From Acanthornis magna (lineage: Eukaryota > Chordata > Aves > Passeriformes > Acanthizidae), in assembly GCA_036785705.1 (NCBI GenBank), contig JAWUZG010000056.1, positions 5,271,001-5,335,000 on the forward strand: 64,000 nt of DNA, in the 5' to 3' direction. The notes under the pieces were generated by a model, which was given only the letters and a program-made list of their open reading frames with translations, had not been told where the DNA came from and made no database searches. A program made the translations under genes and the position numbers. Below, piece by piece: positions 39,297-55,173 of the stretch. Each line of letters starts with the position of its first letter. The first letter of the stretch is position 1.

Positions 39297-41423
39297 ACTG
39301 GAAGTAGAGTCCATCAACTTAAAACCAATATTGCGTGCATTTATCTTAATTAGTCAGGTAGTGTTAGGGAGTAATGAACTTTAACTGTTATATTCATAAT
39401 CAGACGCATTTGTATTTGTGTCTTTGTAACACACAGAAGATGAGCTCAGATGAAAGCTCTCTCCTGCTATGTACTGACGAGCAGAATGGGAGGTGCATCT
39501 ACAAGACTTACTTTCTTTGTCACCTTGAAAAGGAAATACTGTGATATTCTCTTTAGCTTTTGCAGGTGCGAACTGAACATTCAAAACATGATCCAAAACT
39601 TTCCCCTACCTTATCATTTCCTATTTACACCCAGGAGATTTCTCTTCCACAGAGTGGCTGTTCAGTATTTTGAGAAGTGGATTCTCATTCTGGCACATCC
39701 AGGTTCCAGTCTGGGCAAATAAAGCCGATGAGGAAGAATTAAGCCCACAAATGTCCTAAAGAACTCACCTGGTTGTGAAAGCAGATATTTCAGCAGTCAG
39801 AGAAAGTCATTTGGGAGTAGCCTGGAGCACCTCATGTGGCTGTGCAGCAAACATTTGGCTATCTGGTGTCTTTCCAGCAAACACACAATTAGGGCTGGCG
39901 ATTAATTCTGCGATAAACTAAGGATTCTGATCATCTCTGCTTGTTCATTGGTGCTGGGAAGTAAAATGCAGAGCCATAACTCTACTCCTCAGACGTTTCA
40001 TTCTACAGATGAGTTTATAACTTCCAGTTTGGAGAATTTATTTTTATAATTGATACACACTCATTCAAGTTCGTGAAATTTCTTCGGTTGTATTGGACCA
40101 TCGCAAGTATTTATTTTTTCTTTCTGCATCGTGGATTGAGAGATTGTGCATTTAATGCAGCACTGTGTGTCAGAACTTCCATGAGCATAAGGAACCACTT
40201 AATTTACTTGTATATAAAGAAATAATCCAGCAAACTGGTAAATCAACCTGTTCTGGCATTTCCAAATCTTCCTTTGACATTAAGATACAGCGAAAAAGCG
40301 TCAGCACAAAAATAGAGACAAAAATCCACATTACTAAGTTATCAAGACATTTATATAGGAGTTTGATTCCATTTACTTTGAATAATTTCCTCCTGGATTT
40401 TTTTAAAGAGCTGAAATGTAGAATTTTCCAAAATAAATAAAACCTGGTATGTTATTTAGCACTTCGATGGAAAGAAATCACTCCAGCTATAATAAGATCT
40501 GCATTTCTTATGCTTTTCTGAAATCCAGGACTAGCAGGGCTCTACATCTAACACAGACTGAATTTTGAGTTTTATTGTAAGTTATTTTCTCATCCATTCA
40601 ATCACAGTTGGCAGCAGTTACTGCTCGGAGTGATATAGTTAACATTTAATTCCTTTTGTCTCTCTATGTTTAGGTGATTCTATTAAAACAACAGTGGATC
40701 TTTCCTGAAAATGAAACAGCCTTGGTATTCCCGTTTCTCTAGTTCACCTGAAATAACCAGAATTCCAAGTATTTAGCCCAACCACTGACTTTCTAACAGA
40801 TCTGCCCTCCAGGATCAGTAATGGTCAACATTTTGAGAAAGATTTTTATCTCAGCTGGTATAATTTTGTCTAAGATCTTTTTTTAAGCAGGTTCTATTTA
40901 ACAGATGTTTTTAATTGCATCAAAACATTTTAAAAGTCAGGATTAGGAGAGAATTGAAAGGGATTCTGTTTACAGCCCAGACAATTTGCAGTTTCAGAGC
41001 CTGGTCTGGACAGTTTCTGACTGATGCAAACAACCCGAGGTGACTGCAGTCAGCAGCTGAAGAACTGAACATGCACACGCAGTGCTTGTGGTAGCAGCAG
41101 AGCAGTGTATTTGTATCTTAACCAGGAAATAAACTCTCCCTGCTTTGCCAAGGCATCCAGGTTGACAGAGGGATTAACTTCAGTAAAACAAACGAAGGTT
41201 AAACAGTACCAAACAACCCCCAAATGACATCTGACTTATCTGCTCTGTGGCAGCACAGACCTGAAGGGAAGAGCAGAAAGGATTGCAACAGTCTCCTATT
41301 AGCACCATTCTCCCGGAGCCTGGGAGCCTTTCACCTTGCGCTGGGCAGATGAGCAGCAGGAATGCAGGAGCTGGGCCTGCCTTTCCCGGGGACACCCTCC
41401 CTCCACCCGGGCTGGCCATTCCA

Positions 41424-41477
41424 GGGAGCAGGGCACTGGGAGCAGGGCACTGGGAGCAGGGCACTGGGAGCAGGGCA
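41424..41477. repeat. 14-bp minisatellite, about 3.9 copies
   Basis: The unit is GGGAGCAGGGCACT: three perfect copies plus 12 of 14 bases of a fourth. The plus strand carries eight GGG tracts separated by four-base loops, so it can in principle form G-quadruplexes. Zero divergence between units suggests recent expansion or homogenisation. Confidence 0.95.
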
Positions 41478-41953
41478 GCCACAGCTGTGTGCAGAGGCAG
41501 GAAGGTGCCAGCCTGCTCCTTCATCCCTGCTGGGCCTGCTGGAGCCCCACTCTTGATGCGCTGCCAGGCTTTAAAGTTTCTTCCTTTTACAGGACATTTT
41601 AGTATCCACAGGCGAGGGGTATTAGGATGCAGAAGGTATTGGTGTTACAAACAAACAGCAAAGTTTGCCACCCGCTATCTTGGTTGTCTTCTACAGATGG
41701 TTCCATTTTACTTTTGGTCTGCCACGATTTCCAGATGCTAGGGGGAAAATGTTTAATTATGGGGGAAATGTTAATTAATGAAGAATTCAGAATCCTTTTA
41801 GCAGCAACTACTCAGTAGCTGGAGAAAAAAGTATAAAGTCCATTTTAAGATTTTTCCAATGCTTTAGATTTACAGCAGAGCTTTTCTACAATATTCCAAA
41901 TGTTAGTTCTAGAAGAACTGTATTTAGCAAAAGTATTCCAACATGCATCTCTT

Positions 41954-41970
41954 ACACACACACACACACA
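41954..41970. repeat. (AC)8 microsatellite
   Basis: Eight and a half perfect AC units are followed by an A-run. Confidence 0.95.
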
Positions 41971-42806
41971 AAAATCAAATTGAAAAAAGAGAAGGAAACA
42001 TGGAAAAAAAAGATGAAGGACTTGTGATCAGAAAGTATATGCAAACAGGACAGCAGAACTGTGGTAAAAGAAAGATAAAGATGGGCAAACAGCCATTTTT
42101 ACTCTCTCTGAAAGAGGTGACAAACTTGTCTGATTCAGAAAAGGGAAGAGGAGTACTGATGGCTGTTCAAAGGCTGAATTTAGAATTATTACTGGAGTAA
42201 AGTTCAAATTAGGAATATGTGCTGGGGAAAGCACTGGGCATCTCTCACTGCTTGCTGCTAAAGCCATTCGAAAGGGCAGCCTGACATGGCCAAGTCTGAG
42301 CTCTCCTGTTTGGCCAGACCACATCAGAGATTTGTCTGTGGCAGAAGTGCTGCTCTAACAGAAACACGTGCCTGGATGTGCAAATCCTGCACAGTGGGCA
42401 CTGGATCTCAGCGTGGCCGGGGCAGTTTCTAAGGTTACCAAGGACAGACTCAGGAGTCAGACGCAGAGCTGAGCACAGGAGCTGTACCGACACACCACAT
42501 TCAGACATCAGCACTGCACACAGACAGAGCAGCTCTATCTGCTTTTGTCTCTGATGTGCCTGACCTACAGACATTTCCCCCTGTATTTCCACCAAATCTA
42601 CACAGATGCATCAATCAGTTCCAAAGTAACTCAGCACTGAACTTCCCTGCACGAAGGGGCTCAGATCTAAGTAACCTGTCCTCAGGACAGGCAAAGGAAA
42701 GGAGTGAGCTGTAGGAGGAGGCCGTGCCTGTGGGATCAGCTGCTCCTGCTTTGCTGTTTGCCTGTGCGATCCCCTTCCTGCTCTGCACAGCAGCAAACAC
42801 AGCTCG

Positions 42807-42857
42807 GGCACTGCTGCTCCTCAGGCACTGCTGCTCCTCAGGCACTGCTGCTCCTCA
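42807..42857. repeat. 17-bp minisatellite, three perfect copies
   Basis: The unit GGCACTGCTGCTCCTCA is repeated exactly three times, then decays into GGCCCTGGGC. It produces Leu-rich ORFs in plus frames that I do not call as genes. Confidence 0.95.
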
Positions 42858-43066
42858 GGCCCTGGGCATTTCTGGCCTGGCTTCACAGGACGAGAAACAA
42901 CACTTCTTGTGCTTGCAAAGTGCTCTGCTCCTTAAGAATGTGTGTCAGGCTTTGTGCTGATAAAGGCAGAGGAGTTTTGTCACTGTTTTTCAAGCAACAC
43001 ATTGCCTATGAGGAGAGAGAAATTTAAAAAACTCACTGATTTACCATGTTAAAAAAAGATGGCACA

Positions 43067-43072
43067 TTTATT
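43067..43072 (-). terminator. TCF12: TCF12 polyadenylation signal (distal)
   Basis: A canonical AATAAA on minus is followed 9 bases later by T7 and then TGGTAAATC and a further T-run, a plausible U/GU-rich downstream element. Cleavage is expected near 43050. This is the last good signal before the sequence turns into GC-richer flanking DNA. Confidence 0.65.
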
Positions 43073-43820
43073 GCTACATAAATGTTATATACATAGTGTT
43101 TTCTGTTACATTGACAGAAATTTTTTGAACTTCTTGCTGCTGGTTGGAAAGGTTTATCAGCAATACCTTGAAATTTGACACAGGGTACAAATCTGCAATA
43201 AACCAACAATGGAAACTGGAGAACAAGATGAGAAGCAATTCATCTCGGACAATTAGCTCTTACAATACTCCATAGGTACTACACGGTATGCTAGAACCCT
43301 ACTATGGTCTTACAATGCTATTGTAAATTTCTGATATTAATGAACAGGTTATGGTAAATAACCCTACATTTTTACTACCTAATATAGTAAAATAAAGTAA
43401 GAAACTTTTTACTGAAAACTTTTTTTGATTTCAAAAATCTAGAAAGAGTAATATTTAGAATTCAAGAAATTTTCTTACAAGATTATTGTATAAAAGACTA
43501 GCTACAGTGAAAAATAAGCCAAATGTTTTTTTCTTTCTATTTTATGAAGGAAAGCTTCTGGGCATACTGCAAAGTCTAATATAGCCAAAAAGACAACAAG
43601 CTTAGAAGGAAAAAGGCCAGGCAGTGGCACGTGATCACTTTCACACGTCATAAGCAACAAATTCCGTTTAGCTGATAAACACTGAAATGAAGAACAAGGC
43701 CACAGATATAATCAGGTGTTATTTGATGATATATGCAAATTAAAGTAATAGAAATGAGTCCACTAATTCCACAAACTGTTTTGTTAGGAACCATCCAAAA
43801 CATAAGCTTAAATTCATTAG

Positions 43821-43826
43821 TTTATT
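43821..43826 (-). terminator. TCF12: Possible proximal TCF12 polyadenylation signal
   Basis: AATAAA on minus within the 3' UTR would give a 3' UTR about 750 bases shorter. No strong GU-rich downstream element is evident. Confidence 0.35.
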
Positions 43827-45332
43827 TTATCAATCCATCTTTTGTTCTTTCAAATTAAATGACTTCATAAAAATTATAGTTTTGTTCCGGTTTTGTGTGT
43901 GAACCAATTGCCAGTGATGAAAGATGCTCTATATAAACAATAGCTCAGACAACCTTGGCTTAGGAAATTTCCTCCCATGGTCATTGCAGTGGAAGACAGT
44001 TTCCATGGAAGTTCAAAGGGATTTTAACCATTTCAACACATCTGTGACAAAGGAATACTTATGGACACTGTTCTGGTGGAGAAACATTTAAAGGTTTAAT
44101 GCTAATATGGCTTGGGATGAGGGTATTTGCATTTGATTCACACTATTTTTTCTCCACTGACAAGCCATACAACATGACATGATAATTAACGTGTACAGGA
44201 AGGAAAAACTGGTGACCATTGCTCTTAAGATTCCATTAGGTAATAAGCCCACCTTGCCGGTGGTTATATCATCACACTACCTGCCACGGTGAATTTAGGA
44301 TTTTACTATTCACCAAAGTTACAGCCTGAAAAAAATCTCCTTTGTATTTTAATGCATTTTGTGCTTACATACAGCTAACACTTTACATGTACTATATGTA
44401 GTACTTACTGCTCGGAAAACAAAGCAACTCTAACAAAGTAGATTCTCCCCACCCAATTTACACTTCACGTTACAAGCTTTACTATGAAGCCTAGAAGCCT
44501 AAAAAGGTTTTGTTTATAATTAGAAAAAAAAAATGTTTGAGGAAAGTCTGAGGGAAAATAAAAATCACTTTTTAAATCCAAGAAATGTTATGGTCACAGT
44601 ATTGCTCCAGCCTGCAGCCTTCATGAGGCCTCTGAGTGGCTTGAGGCACAGAGCTCAGTATGGAAGGGGAACTGTGACCATAACTGTTCAGATTACCAGA
44701 GATCAAAAATAACATAAAAAAAGCTATACCAAGGAATAGTTTCCTATTGCATGGAAAACACTAGTCATATGGCAAAAGGAGAGGAAAGGACAACAAAAGA
44801 CTTTTCCCTTCCTTTTTTAAGACACTAATAGGTATGCTGGGAATGCTACGGGTCGACGGTTGTCACTGCTTTGTTCTCTGAATGTGAACAGCTTTAGTAA
44901 ATGCTGGCATTCAGCTGAAATTTTATCAGCTTTTAACATGTTAACTTTTCCCTTTATATGTAGACCTTTACAGTTCCATAACAATAAATAAAATTTGTAG
45001 TTACAATGCATTTGTCAATTCAGTTTAGGCACAAGGCAACTTCCACAATGAGTGGAGAGATCACAACAGTCTCTGATTGTGCAGAAGCGACACACTGCTT
45101 GCAACAGAATGATATGTTCAGAGTATCTCATGGGCTGAAATTCTGTCTGAAGATCTTGTATCTTCACTCCTGATGCAGGTGTTGACCAGTAGCTTTGATC
45201 ATAAGATTGCATTTGGGTTTCTTGCTTCAAGTGTTTTCTCCTGTCAGGTTTGTGTCTTCATTTACTGTTAGTTGTCTGTGTCCTTGTGAAGAAAGGTCAC
45301 CTTCTGTGTATCCTACCAATAATTCTGGAATT

Positions 45333-46690
45333 CTAGAACGAAATTTAAGAGAAGAAAGAAGTTATTAGGAAAAGAATAATCAAAAAGCTTAGTAACAACA
45401 CTGAAGACCTAATGTAAACTGGATTTGGTGGCATTTTCAGTCATTTAGGTGCAAAAGAAAATCACACTGAGAGACCCTGAAATCTCCCTTTCCAGAGGCA
45501 GCCATATTGAACAGATGACTCTAAAGAACCTTCTGCTTGGCCTCTCTGGATATGGGAGAAAGAATAATTTGCAATCTCAGACCTTCAGTCTGTGTCTGAC
45601 TTTGCTCCAAGTAGCAGACAGTAGCAAGTTCAGTCCCTCCTGAAGGTACATTGCCATGTTCCTGCACTGCCTTTTTTGTCAATGTCACACTTCAGGCAAC
45701 CCACAAAGTTACTGCTATTAAAAAAAAGCAGATACCAAACTTTTGAAAGTGGTTCTTTATATTTCTATGGCAAGAACAGACTAAGTTTGCTGTAAATCAA
45801 AAATTATCTGACAATTCCAAAGTAGCCTATTGCTCTGGTATGAAATAAAACAAATCAAAGAAATTCAAAGCATAAAAAACTATAATATGTACAACAACAA
45901 AAAAACCACCCAAAACATAAAATTTAGTAAAGTTCTGGATTAAAACAAGGGCACGAACTCAGTTTTTAATTCTTTTTGGAAGTGGCAACAGCTCTACTGG
46001 AATACTAATTTATTTAAAAAATCAAGGTTTCCCAACTGTTTAGAAACCCATCCAACAACATGAATAAACCCAAAAGACTGATATTCCTGTAGGGCCTCCC
46101 CATCAGCATGTTTAAATGAGATGTTACATACTGAGCTACCTTGCAAAGCTGAAAACATTCCTTTTAAATCTTAACTAACTTCACCAATACAGATTGGGAC
46201 TTAAGACAGTTCCCAGTCTCTGTTGGGCAAATGAAAGGAGTTAGGATGACTGGCCTTGAGCCAGAGAGCAAATCTCTCTGGGATGAGGAGTCCCTGAAAC
46301 TCTGTATCAGCACTGGGAAACAACATGTGGATTTTTAAATGAACTAATGTGATATCTAGACCATTTAAAGATGTATAATTCATCTCTATTAAGCTTGGCT
46401 TATCTAGCAAGCTGTTCACTGTTCCTCTGATGTCATGCCAAGAAGGCCACCTGAGCCAAGAGATGTAGCCATTGGCAACAAGGCATGGAAATAAAGAGAC
46501 TTTGATGACAATTTCTTGGGGTTTTATTATAAACCCAAACAAATCTGCAGCCTTCTGCTTCTGCTGAGAGAAGTGAAAGCACAGAGAAGGCTGGTGCTAG
46601 TGGCAGCTCAGGAAGCAAACCCCACCATCCGCAGGTGTCTCCCCACTTCAGCCAGCAAAGAGCAACAGCAAGAGGCAGCCCCTCGCGTAC
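45333..46690 (-). other. TCF12: TCF12 final intron
   Basis: Minus-strand intron with donor GTACGCG at 46690 and acceptor TTCTAG at 45333. It separates the stop-codon exon from the 3' UTR exon and holds no other feature that I can see. Confidence 0.7.
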
Positions 46691-46844
46691 CTGGCTGGTG
46701 TTCACATATGACCCATAGGGTTGGTAGTTTCACTCAGGCCAGGGTGGCTTCCTGGGTGTGGTGTTGGCGGCTCTGCCGATACGGCAGAAACTTTTTCTTC
46801 TTCCCTTCTCTTAAGGCAGGCTGCTTTAGGGTTTAGGTTTCGTT
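46691..46844 (-). CDS. TCF12: TCF12 exon: C-terminus and stop codon
   Basis: The acceptor TTTTTTCTGTTACAG lies just right of 46844. The exon opens with AA, completing a Glu codon from the bHLH exon, and then encodes 46 residues. They start [18 protein letters not shown], the conserved E-protein segment just after helix 2, and end [12 protein letters not shown]. The stop codon TGA is at 46702-46704, followed by 11 untranslated bases and the donor CCAG/GTACGCG at 46690. Because the stop is so close to the last exon junction, the transcript should escape nonsense-mediated decay. [13 protein letters not shown] differs slightly from what I recall of mammalian TCF12, a normal species difference. 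Confidence 0.97.
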
Positions 46845-51479
<4,635 letters not shown>

Positions 51480-51651
51480 CTTGTTCTGCCTCGGGAGGAG
51501 ACCTTGATATCCTTCTGGGAGGACTCATCGTCTGATTTCATGTCATCTGATGAGGGGGGTTCATGGATATTTTCATCCTTCTCCTTATGTTCAGACTTGA
51601 TTTCTGTTGGACCTATAGCCACAGACTGGCTCTGTAAGCCGCCCGACAGTG
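51480..51651 (-). CDS. TCF12: TCF12 exon: acidic linker before bHLH
   Basis: A 172-base exon: two bases completing an Ala codon, 56 codons, and two bases of the following Ser codon. It encodes a charged, probably disordered segment, including [40 protein letters not shown], typical of E-proteins just ahead of the bHLH. The acceptor on minus is GCTTGCTTGCAG/CACTG and the donor is ACAAG/GTGCGT. The Ser-rich acidic stretch is a likely phosphorylation region. [10 protein letters not shown] could be a sumoylation-type site (psi-K-x-E), which is inference. The first residues, ALS before GGLQSQS, appear to be extra relative to my memory of the human protein. Confidence 0.97.
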
Positions 51652-52464
51652 CTGCAAGCAAGCAGAGAGCAGGGTGAGTGTCACAGCACTGAAACATTGC
51701 ACAGAACCTCGAGCAGATAATGGCAGTGAGGGGCCAGGGCCGAGCACCAGGCTGGGGAGACAACAGGAAGAGCTAACAGAAACGAGATCCTGGTAACACT
51801 GCTGGACTTGCACACGTGTCATGGCTTATAACGCAATCACAACTCACAGGGCAGCTTGATTGGTAACAGCTTAGTCTAAGGAAAACACTGTTTAAGACAA
51901 AAGGGCAGTGAGGGAAGTAAGGAAATTTGCACCTGATGTCTGGGCTGCAAATTTAAGGCAGAACTGCACTGACATCGAGGCTTGGGTTTAGGCTGAACAT
52001 GCAACACCCCCTAAATGGTGCCAGCATGCTAATAAAGGAGCTAACTTCTGGTTTTTGCAATTCACTTCTTTAGCTAAAAATGGAAGGAACTGTAAACACT
52101 GGTGTGGAATGACCTCGTTCCATTGGCTGGGCTGAACTCTGGGCTCAGCCCACTGCACAGCCCTCCTGGGACTGGGAAATGGCTGCAGCTCTGCAAGTGG
52201 ATCATGGCCCTTTAAGCTGGAGGGACGTGGCTGTAATGCAGCCTTCTCTTGAACTCTACTGGGAAAAGTCTTAGACAGGGATGCCCTCAAAAGTGCTGCA
52301 GGAGTCCCTAACAGTGGCGGTATATAGGATTTATTATTAATTTTTATTTTTCAACATTATCTATGCCCCTATCCCTTGCACTGATGCCATTTTACCAGGA
52401 TCTACAGCCTCTCTGGCTCTGAACTACTGCAGACCCTGAACAGCATTTAATCCTGGAAAGTTAC
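51652..52464 (-). other. TCF12: TCF12 intron
   Basis: A 0.8-kb intron with donor ACAGAG/GTAACT. No additional feature was seen. Confidence 0.85.
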
Positions 52465-52579
52465 CTCTGTAGCTGTCTTGTGTTTTATGATTTAGTTCTG
52501 TGCTCTGAGCAGAAACTGTACTGGGAAGAACTGAATGGTTGCTGTTGAGGCTGACACCTTCTTCCCGGTGAGTCCCAAC
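52465..52579 (-). CDS. TCF12: TCF12 exon: Ser/Thr-rich linker
   Basis: A 115-base exon encoding 38 residues plus one base of the next codon. It begins [19 protein letters not shown] and ends [10 protein letters not shown]. The acceptor on minus is GCATTAG/GTTGGG and the donor is ACAGAG/GTAACT. Phase 0 at the 5' end matches the exon ending ASM at 58928, and phase 1 at the 3' end matches the next exon. The VGTHRE start is conserved among E-proteins. The segment is low-complexity and probably disordered, part of the region between AD2 and the bHLH. Confidence 0.96.
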
Positions 52580-54636
52580 CTAATGCAAGGCAAAGCAAAG
52601 ATTTCTATTAAAGATGTGATTCAAAGAAACAGTCCAAAACCAGAAGTTTAAAACACTGAAAGTATTTGCTGGATTAGAGATCTGAGTTAAAACTCTTGCT
52701 GAGTAAAGGAAAGATTTAGTTGAAGCTGTTCCACTAAAACACCTGATTACACCTTACTGGACTGGACCATGTTTCAAGCAGTGACCCACACTGTTTGGAA
52801 TAAAATAATCCCAGTATCTAACTATTCTTACCACCTATTTTCTGATCTGTTCCTTCATAATAGATCATGATTAGATTCCTGAGCAGCAAGCACTGAGATG
52901 AAGAGTCTTGAAAAATTCTAATTTCGCATAAACTTGAATTAATGATACTTATGTGAGACAGCTATGAGTGTGCATACCTAACCTGAAGAGGCAATTGGTT
53001 AAAAAACTGCTGCTCAATACAGAATACTGCCATCAACTTCTATTAAAAAAATATTTGAGAAAAAAGAGGAAAAGACACACTGCCTGTATTTAAATAATTT
53101 GGAACACAGACCACTTAAAGCTTTTGCTTTCTAAAGACACAAAAGTCCTTAAATATTTATAATATAACCAACATAATACAATTAAACAGTTAAAAATGAA
53201 CAAAGACGAAGGATTCTACTATTATTTGTATAGTTACAAAAACTGGCTACAGATGAAGCTTTTTATTGGAACAGTAGCAAACATGTCAACTAGAAGATTA
53301 AGCCTTTAATTAAATAGGTTTATTGCCTGGAGTTACACATGAGAACCACTGTTTTTCAATAAATCCTTCAATCCTAGTAAACTGCTGAGCTTTGAATCCC
53401 TCTTGAGTAATTAATGCAGCTTTTACCTTTCATGTCTTAGTATGGGTTTTACCCAGAGAGAGATAAATACCCTTATGCAAGTTTATCCTTTGTTTAATAT
53501 ACACTTGTTCCTGTAAGCTAATGCACAGGAACAAAAAAAGGAAGGGGGAACCCCCCCTCCCCAACAACCCACAACTAGTATCAGGTCATTCTGGGCTGCT
53601 ATTTGTATCCATTGTTCTGCAGAAAATCTCCTTTTGTATACTGTGGAATATCTGTTGCTATTTCAAGTATATTTTATCTTCCTCTGCGTGTAATAGGCTT
53701 TGTTTGTGAGAAGTTCTACTCTGGATACAGTCAGCCCAGCTCCTGCAAGAGTCATGAACTCGCTGGGAGGAAGGAGCTGAGCCTGGGTCTTTCAGCCTAA
53801 GAGACAAAACTCTTTACAACTGGAACATGAAGCTCATTCTCACTCTGAACTTTTCGAAAATGAGTCTTTCCCTAATCTGCCTTTCAGGTTGTGTGTTTTA
53901 CTTTATTTTTCTGGTCATGCTTAGTCCTAACACTTGAGGGTGCTTTTATTCAAGCTACAGACTATTAATTGTTTCAGGACCAGCTCTGTTCCGAAATATA
54001 CTTCTTAAAAAAGGCAAAAAATTCTTAAAGCTGTGAACAAAGCAGCTGCCAGAACCCTGGCAACTTTCAAATCTAGAGCTAATCTAAAGGCAATAGATTA
54101 GCAAATCAGTCTGATAAAGGCAGAGAACAGATTAGAAATGAAAACTGAATTCAAGTCCACGTTCCACTCCTTTGAAACCAAGACGTACAAATTAAAAGCA
54201 TACAGTTTAGATTAGGAGGATTTACACAGAAATCTTAAGAGCTAAAATGCTACAAAACTGACCATAACACTGATTTTTATCTCAGATCTATGATATACTA
54301 GAAAATCCCAACTGGCAAACAAAAAACCCCAAACAAAATGAATTGCTGGAAGTCACTGCATCCCATGCAGAGGCCAACAGCTCTGTTTGCTACAGCCACA
54401 AATGATCGGTGGCTATTTCAAGCTACCAAAGCTTGAAGTATCTTAAACACTGAGTTGAGAAAATTCAGTTTGCTCTCCTTTCCTGGACTCGAACTGCATA
54501 GAGAAAGGGCTCTCCCCATCTGCATTTCAATGGAGCACAACCTCGGGCTTCCTTTAAGTCTTCTGAAAGGCGTGCGGGGCCATCAGCTCGGCGGCGCTCG
54601 GAACAAACGAGCTCTCGACATGTTTTATCGCTATTC

Positions 54637-54642
54637 TTTATA
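54637..54642 (-). promoter_or_regulatory. TATA-like box at edge of intragenic CpG island
   Basis: The minus strand reads CTTATAAAGAATAGC. TATAAAG is a good TATA core at the TCF12-downstream edge of the island. The motif is short and could be chance. Confidence 0.3.
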
Positions 54643-54780
54643 AGCGGTTCCCAGTCAGAAGCGTTCCTAGCGCCTAGGGCCAGCTCCGGGGGCAGAGCGC
54701 TGCGGGCAGCTCCCGCGGGGTGCGGTGCGGGGACGCGCAGCGCTGCCGCGGCTGCGGAGGCTGCAGCGCCTGCCGAGCAT

Positions 54781-54834
54781 TCCCATTCCCGTTCCCATTC
54801 CCGTTCCCGTTCCCATTCCCGTTCCCATTTCCAT
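54781..54834. repeat. (TCCCRT)8 hexamer array
   Basis: Eight consecutive TCCCAT or TCCCGT units are followed by one degenerate TTCCAT. The order of the variable base is A,G,A,G,G,A,G,A. On minus, the TCF12 sense strand, it reads as GGGA-type units giving eight GGG tracts with three-base loops, an ideal G-quadruplex pattern. The A/G variation equals loss or retention of a CpG. It creates Gly-Asn repeat ORFs on minus and Pro-Phe repeat ORFs on plus that are not genes. Confidence 0.97.
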
Positions 54835-55116
54835 ACAGCTGCCCGGGCCGGCCCGCGCGGGCTGTGCCGCGGCCCCGGCCCCTACAACGCCGCCGTGACT
54901 CGCGGCACTTCATCTCGAAAGCAAACAAACTCCGAGTTAATTCATTCTCTCCGGCGCTAATCCAGCCTTGTTTCCATGGTCCCTCCTCCCAGGCAAAGCC
55001 CGGAGCTCCCCAGGCACACAAAATGGGAGCCAAACGGGAGGCTGGGCTGCAGCACACGGCAGCCAGCCGGGCCCGCAGCGGTGCGGGAGAACACAACAGT
55101 GCCGTGCGGAGCAGCG

Positions 55117-55173
55117 GCCACGGCCACCGCCACCGCCAGCGCCACGGCCACCGCCACCGCCACCGCCACCGCC
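55117..55173. repeat. (GCCACC)9 hexamer array
   Basis: Nine GCCAC-type hexamers: six or more exact GCCACC, two GCCACG and one GCCAGC, then a partial unit. On minus the pattern is GGTGGC, again G-rich on the TCF12 sense strand. It lies 280 bases from the TCCCRT array in the same CpG island. Confidence 0.95.

Larger units (their letters stand above)
38571..43040. other. 3' flanking region of TCF12
   Basis: No gene is supported. The stretch contains the twin palindromes, two minisatellites and a CA repeat listed separately. ORFs of 85-152 codons at 41180-42845 overlap GC-richer repeat DNA and have no recognisable domain. Confidence 0.6.
43050..45332 (-). other. TCF12: TCF12 non-coding last exon (3' UTR)
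   Basis: The right boundary is a good acceptor on minus: a pyrimidine-rich stretch (CTTCTTTCTTCTC, then TTTCGTTCTAG) followed by AATTCCAGAATTATTGG, with CT at 45333-45334 on plus. It pairs with the CCAG/GTACGCG donor at the end of the stop-codon exon. The paralogue TCF4 also ends in an untranslated exon, which supports this structure. The exon is AT-rich, about 2.3 kb, and has AATAAA signals at 43067 and 43821. The 71-codon ORF at 45015-45230 and others inside it are not considered coding. The left end depends on which polyadenylation site is used. Confidence 0.7.

Noticed and set aside
41283..42845. Overlapping ORFs of up to 152 codons near the minisatellites
   Set aside because: They are driven by repeat units and GC-richer sequence, appear on both strands and have no recognised domain.
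45015..45230. 71-codon minus-strand ORF just after the TCF12 acceptor at 45332
   Set aside because: It lies downstream of the TCF12 stop codon in what the splice structure marks as 3' UTR, and it matches no E-protein isoform that I know.
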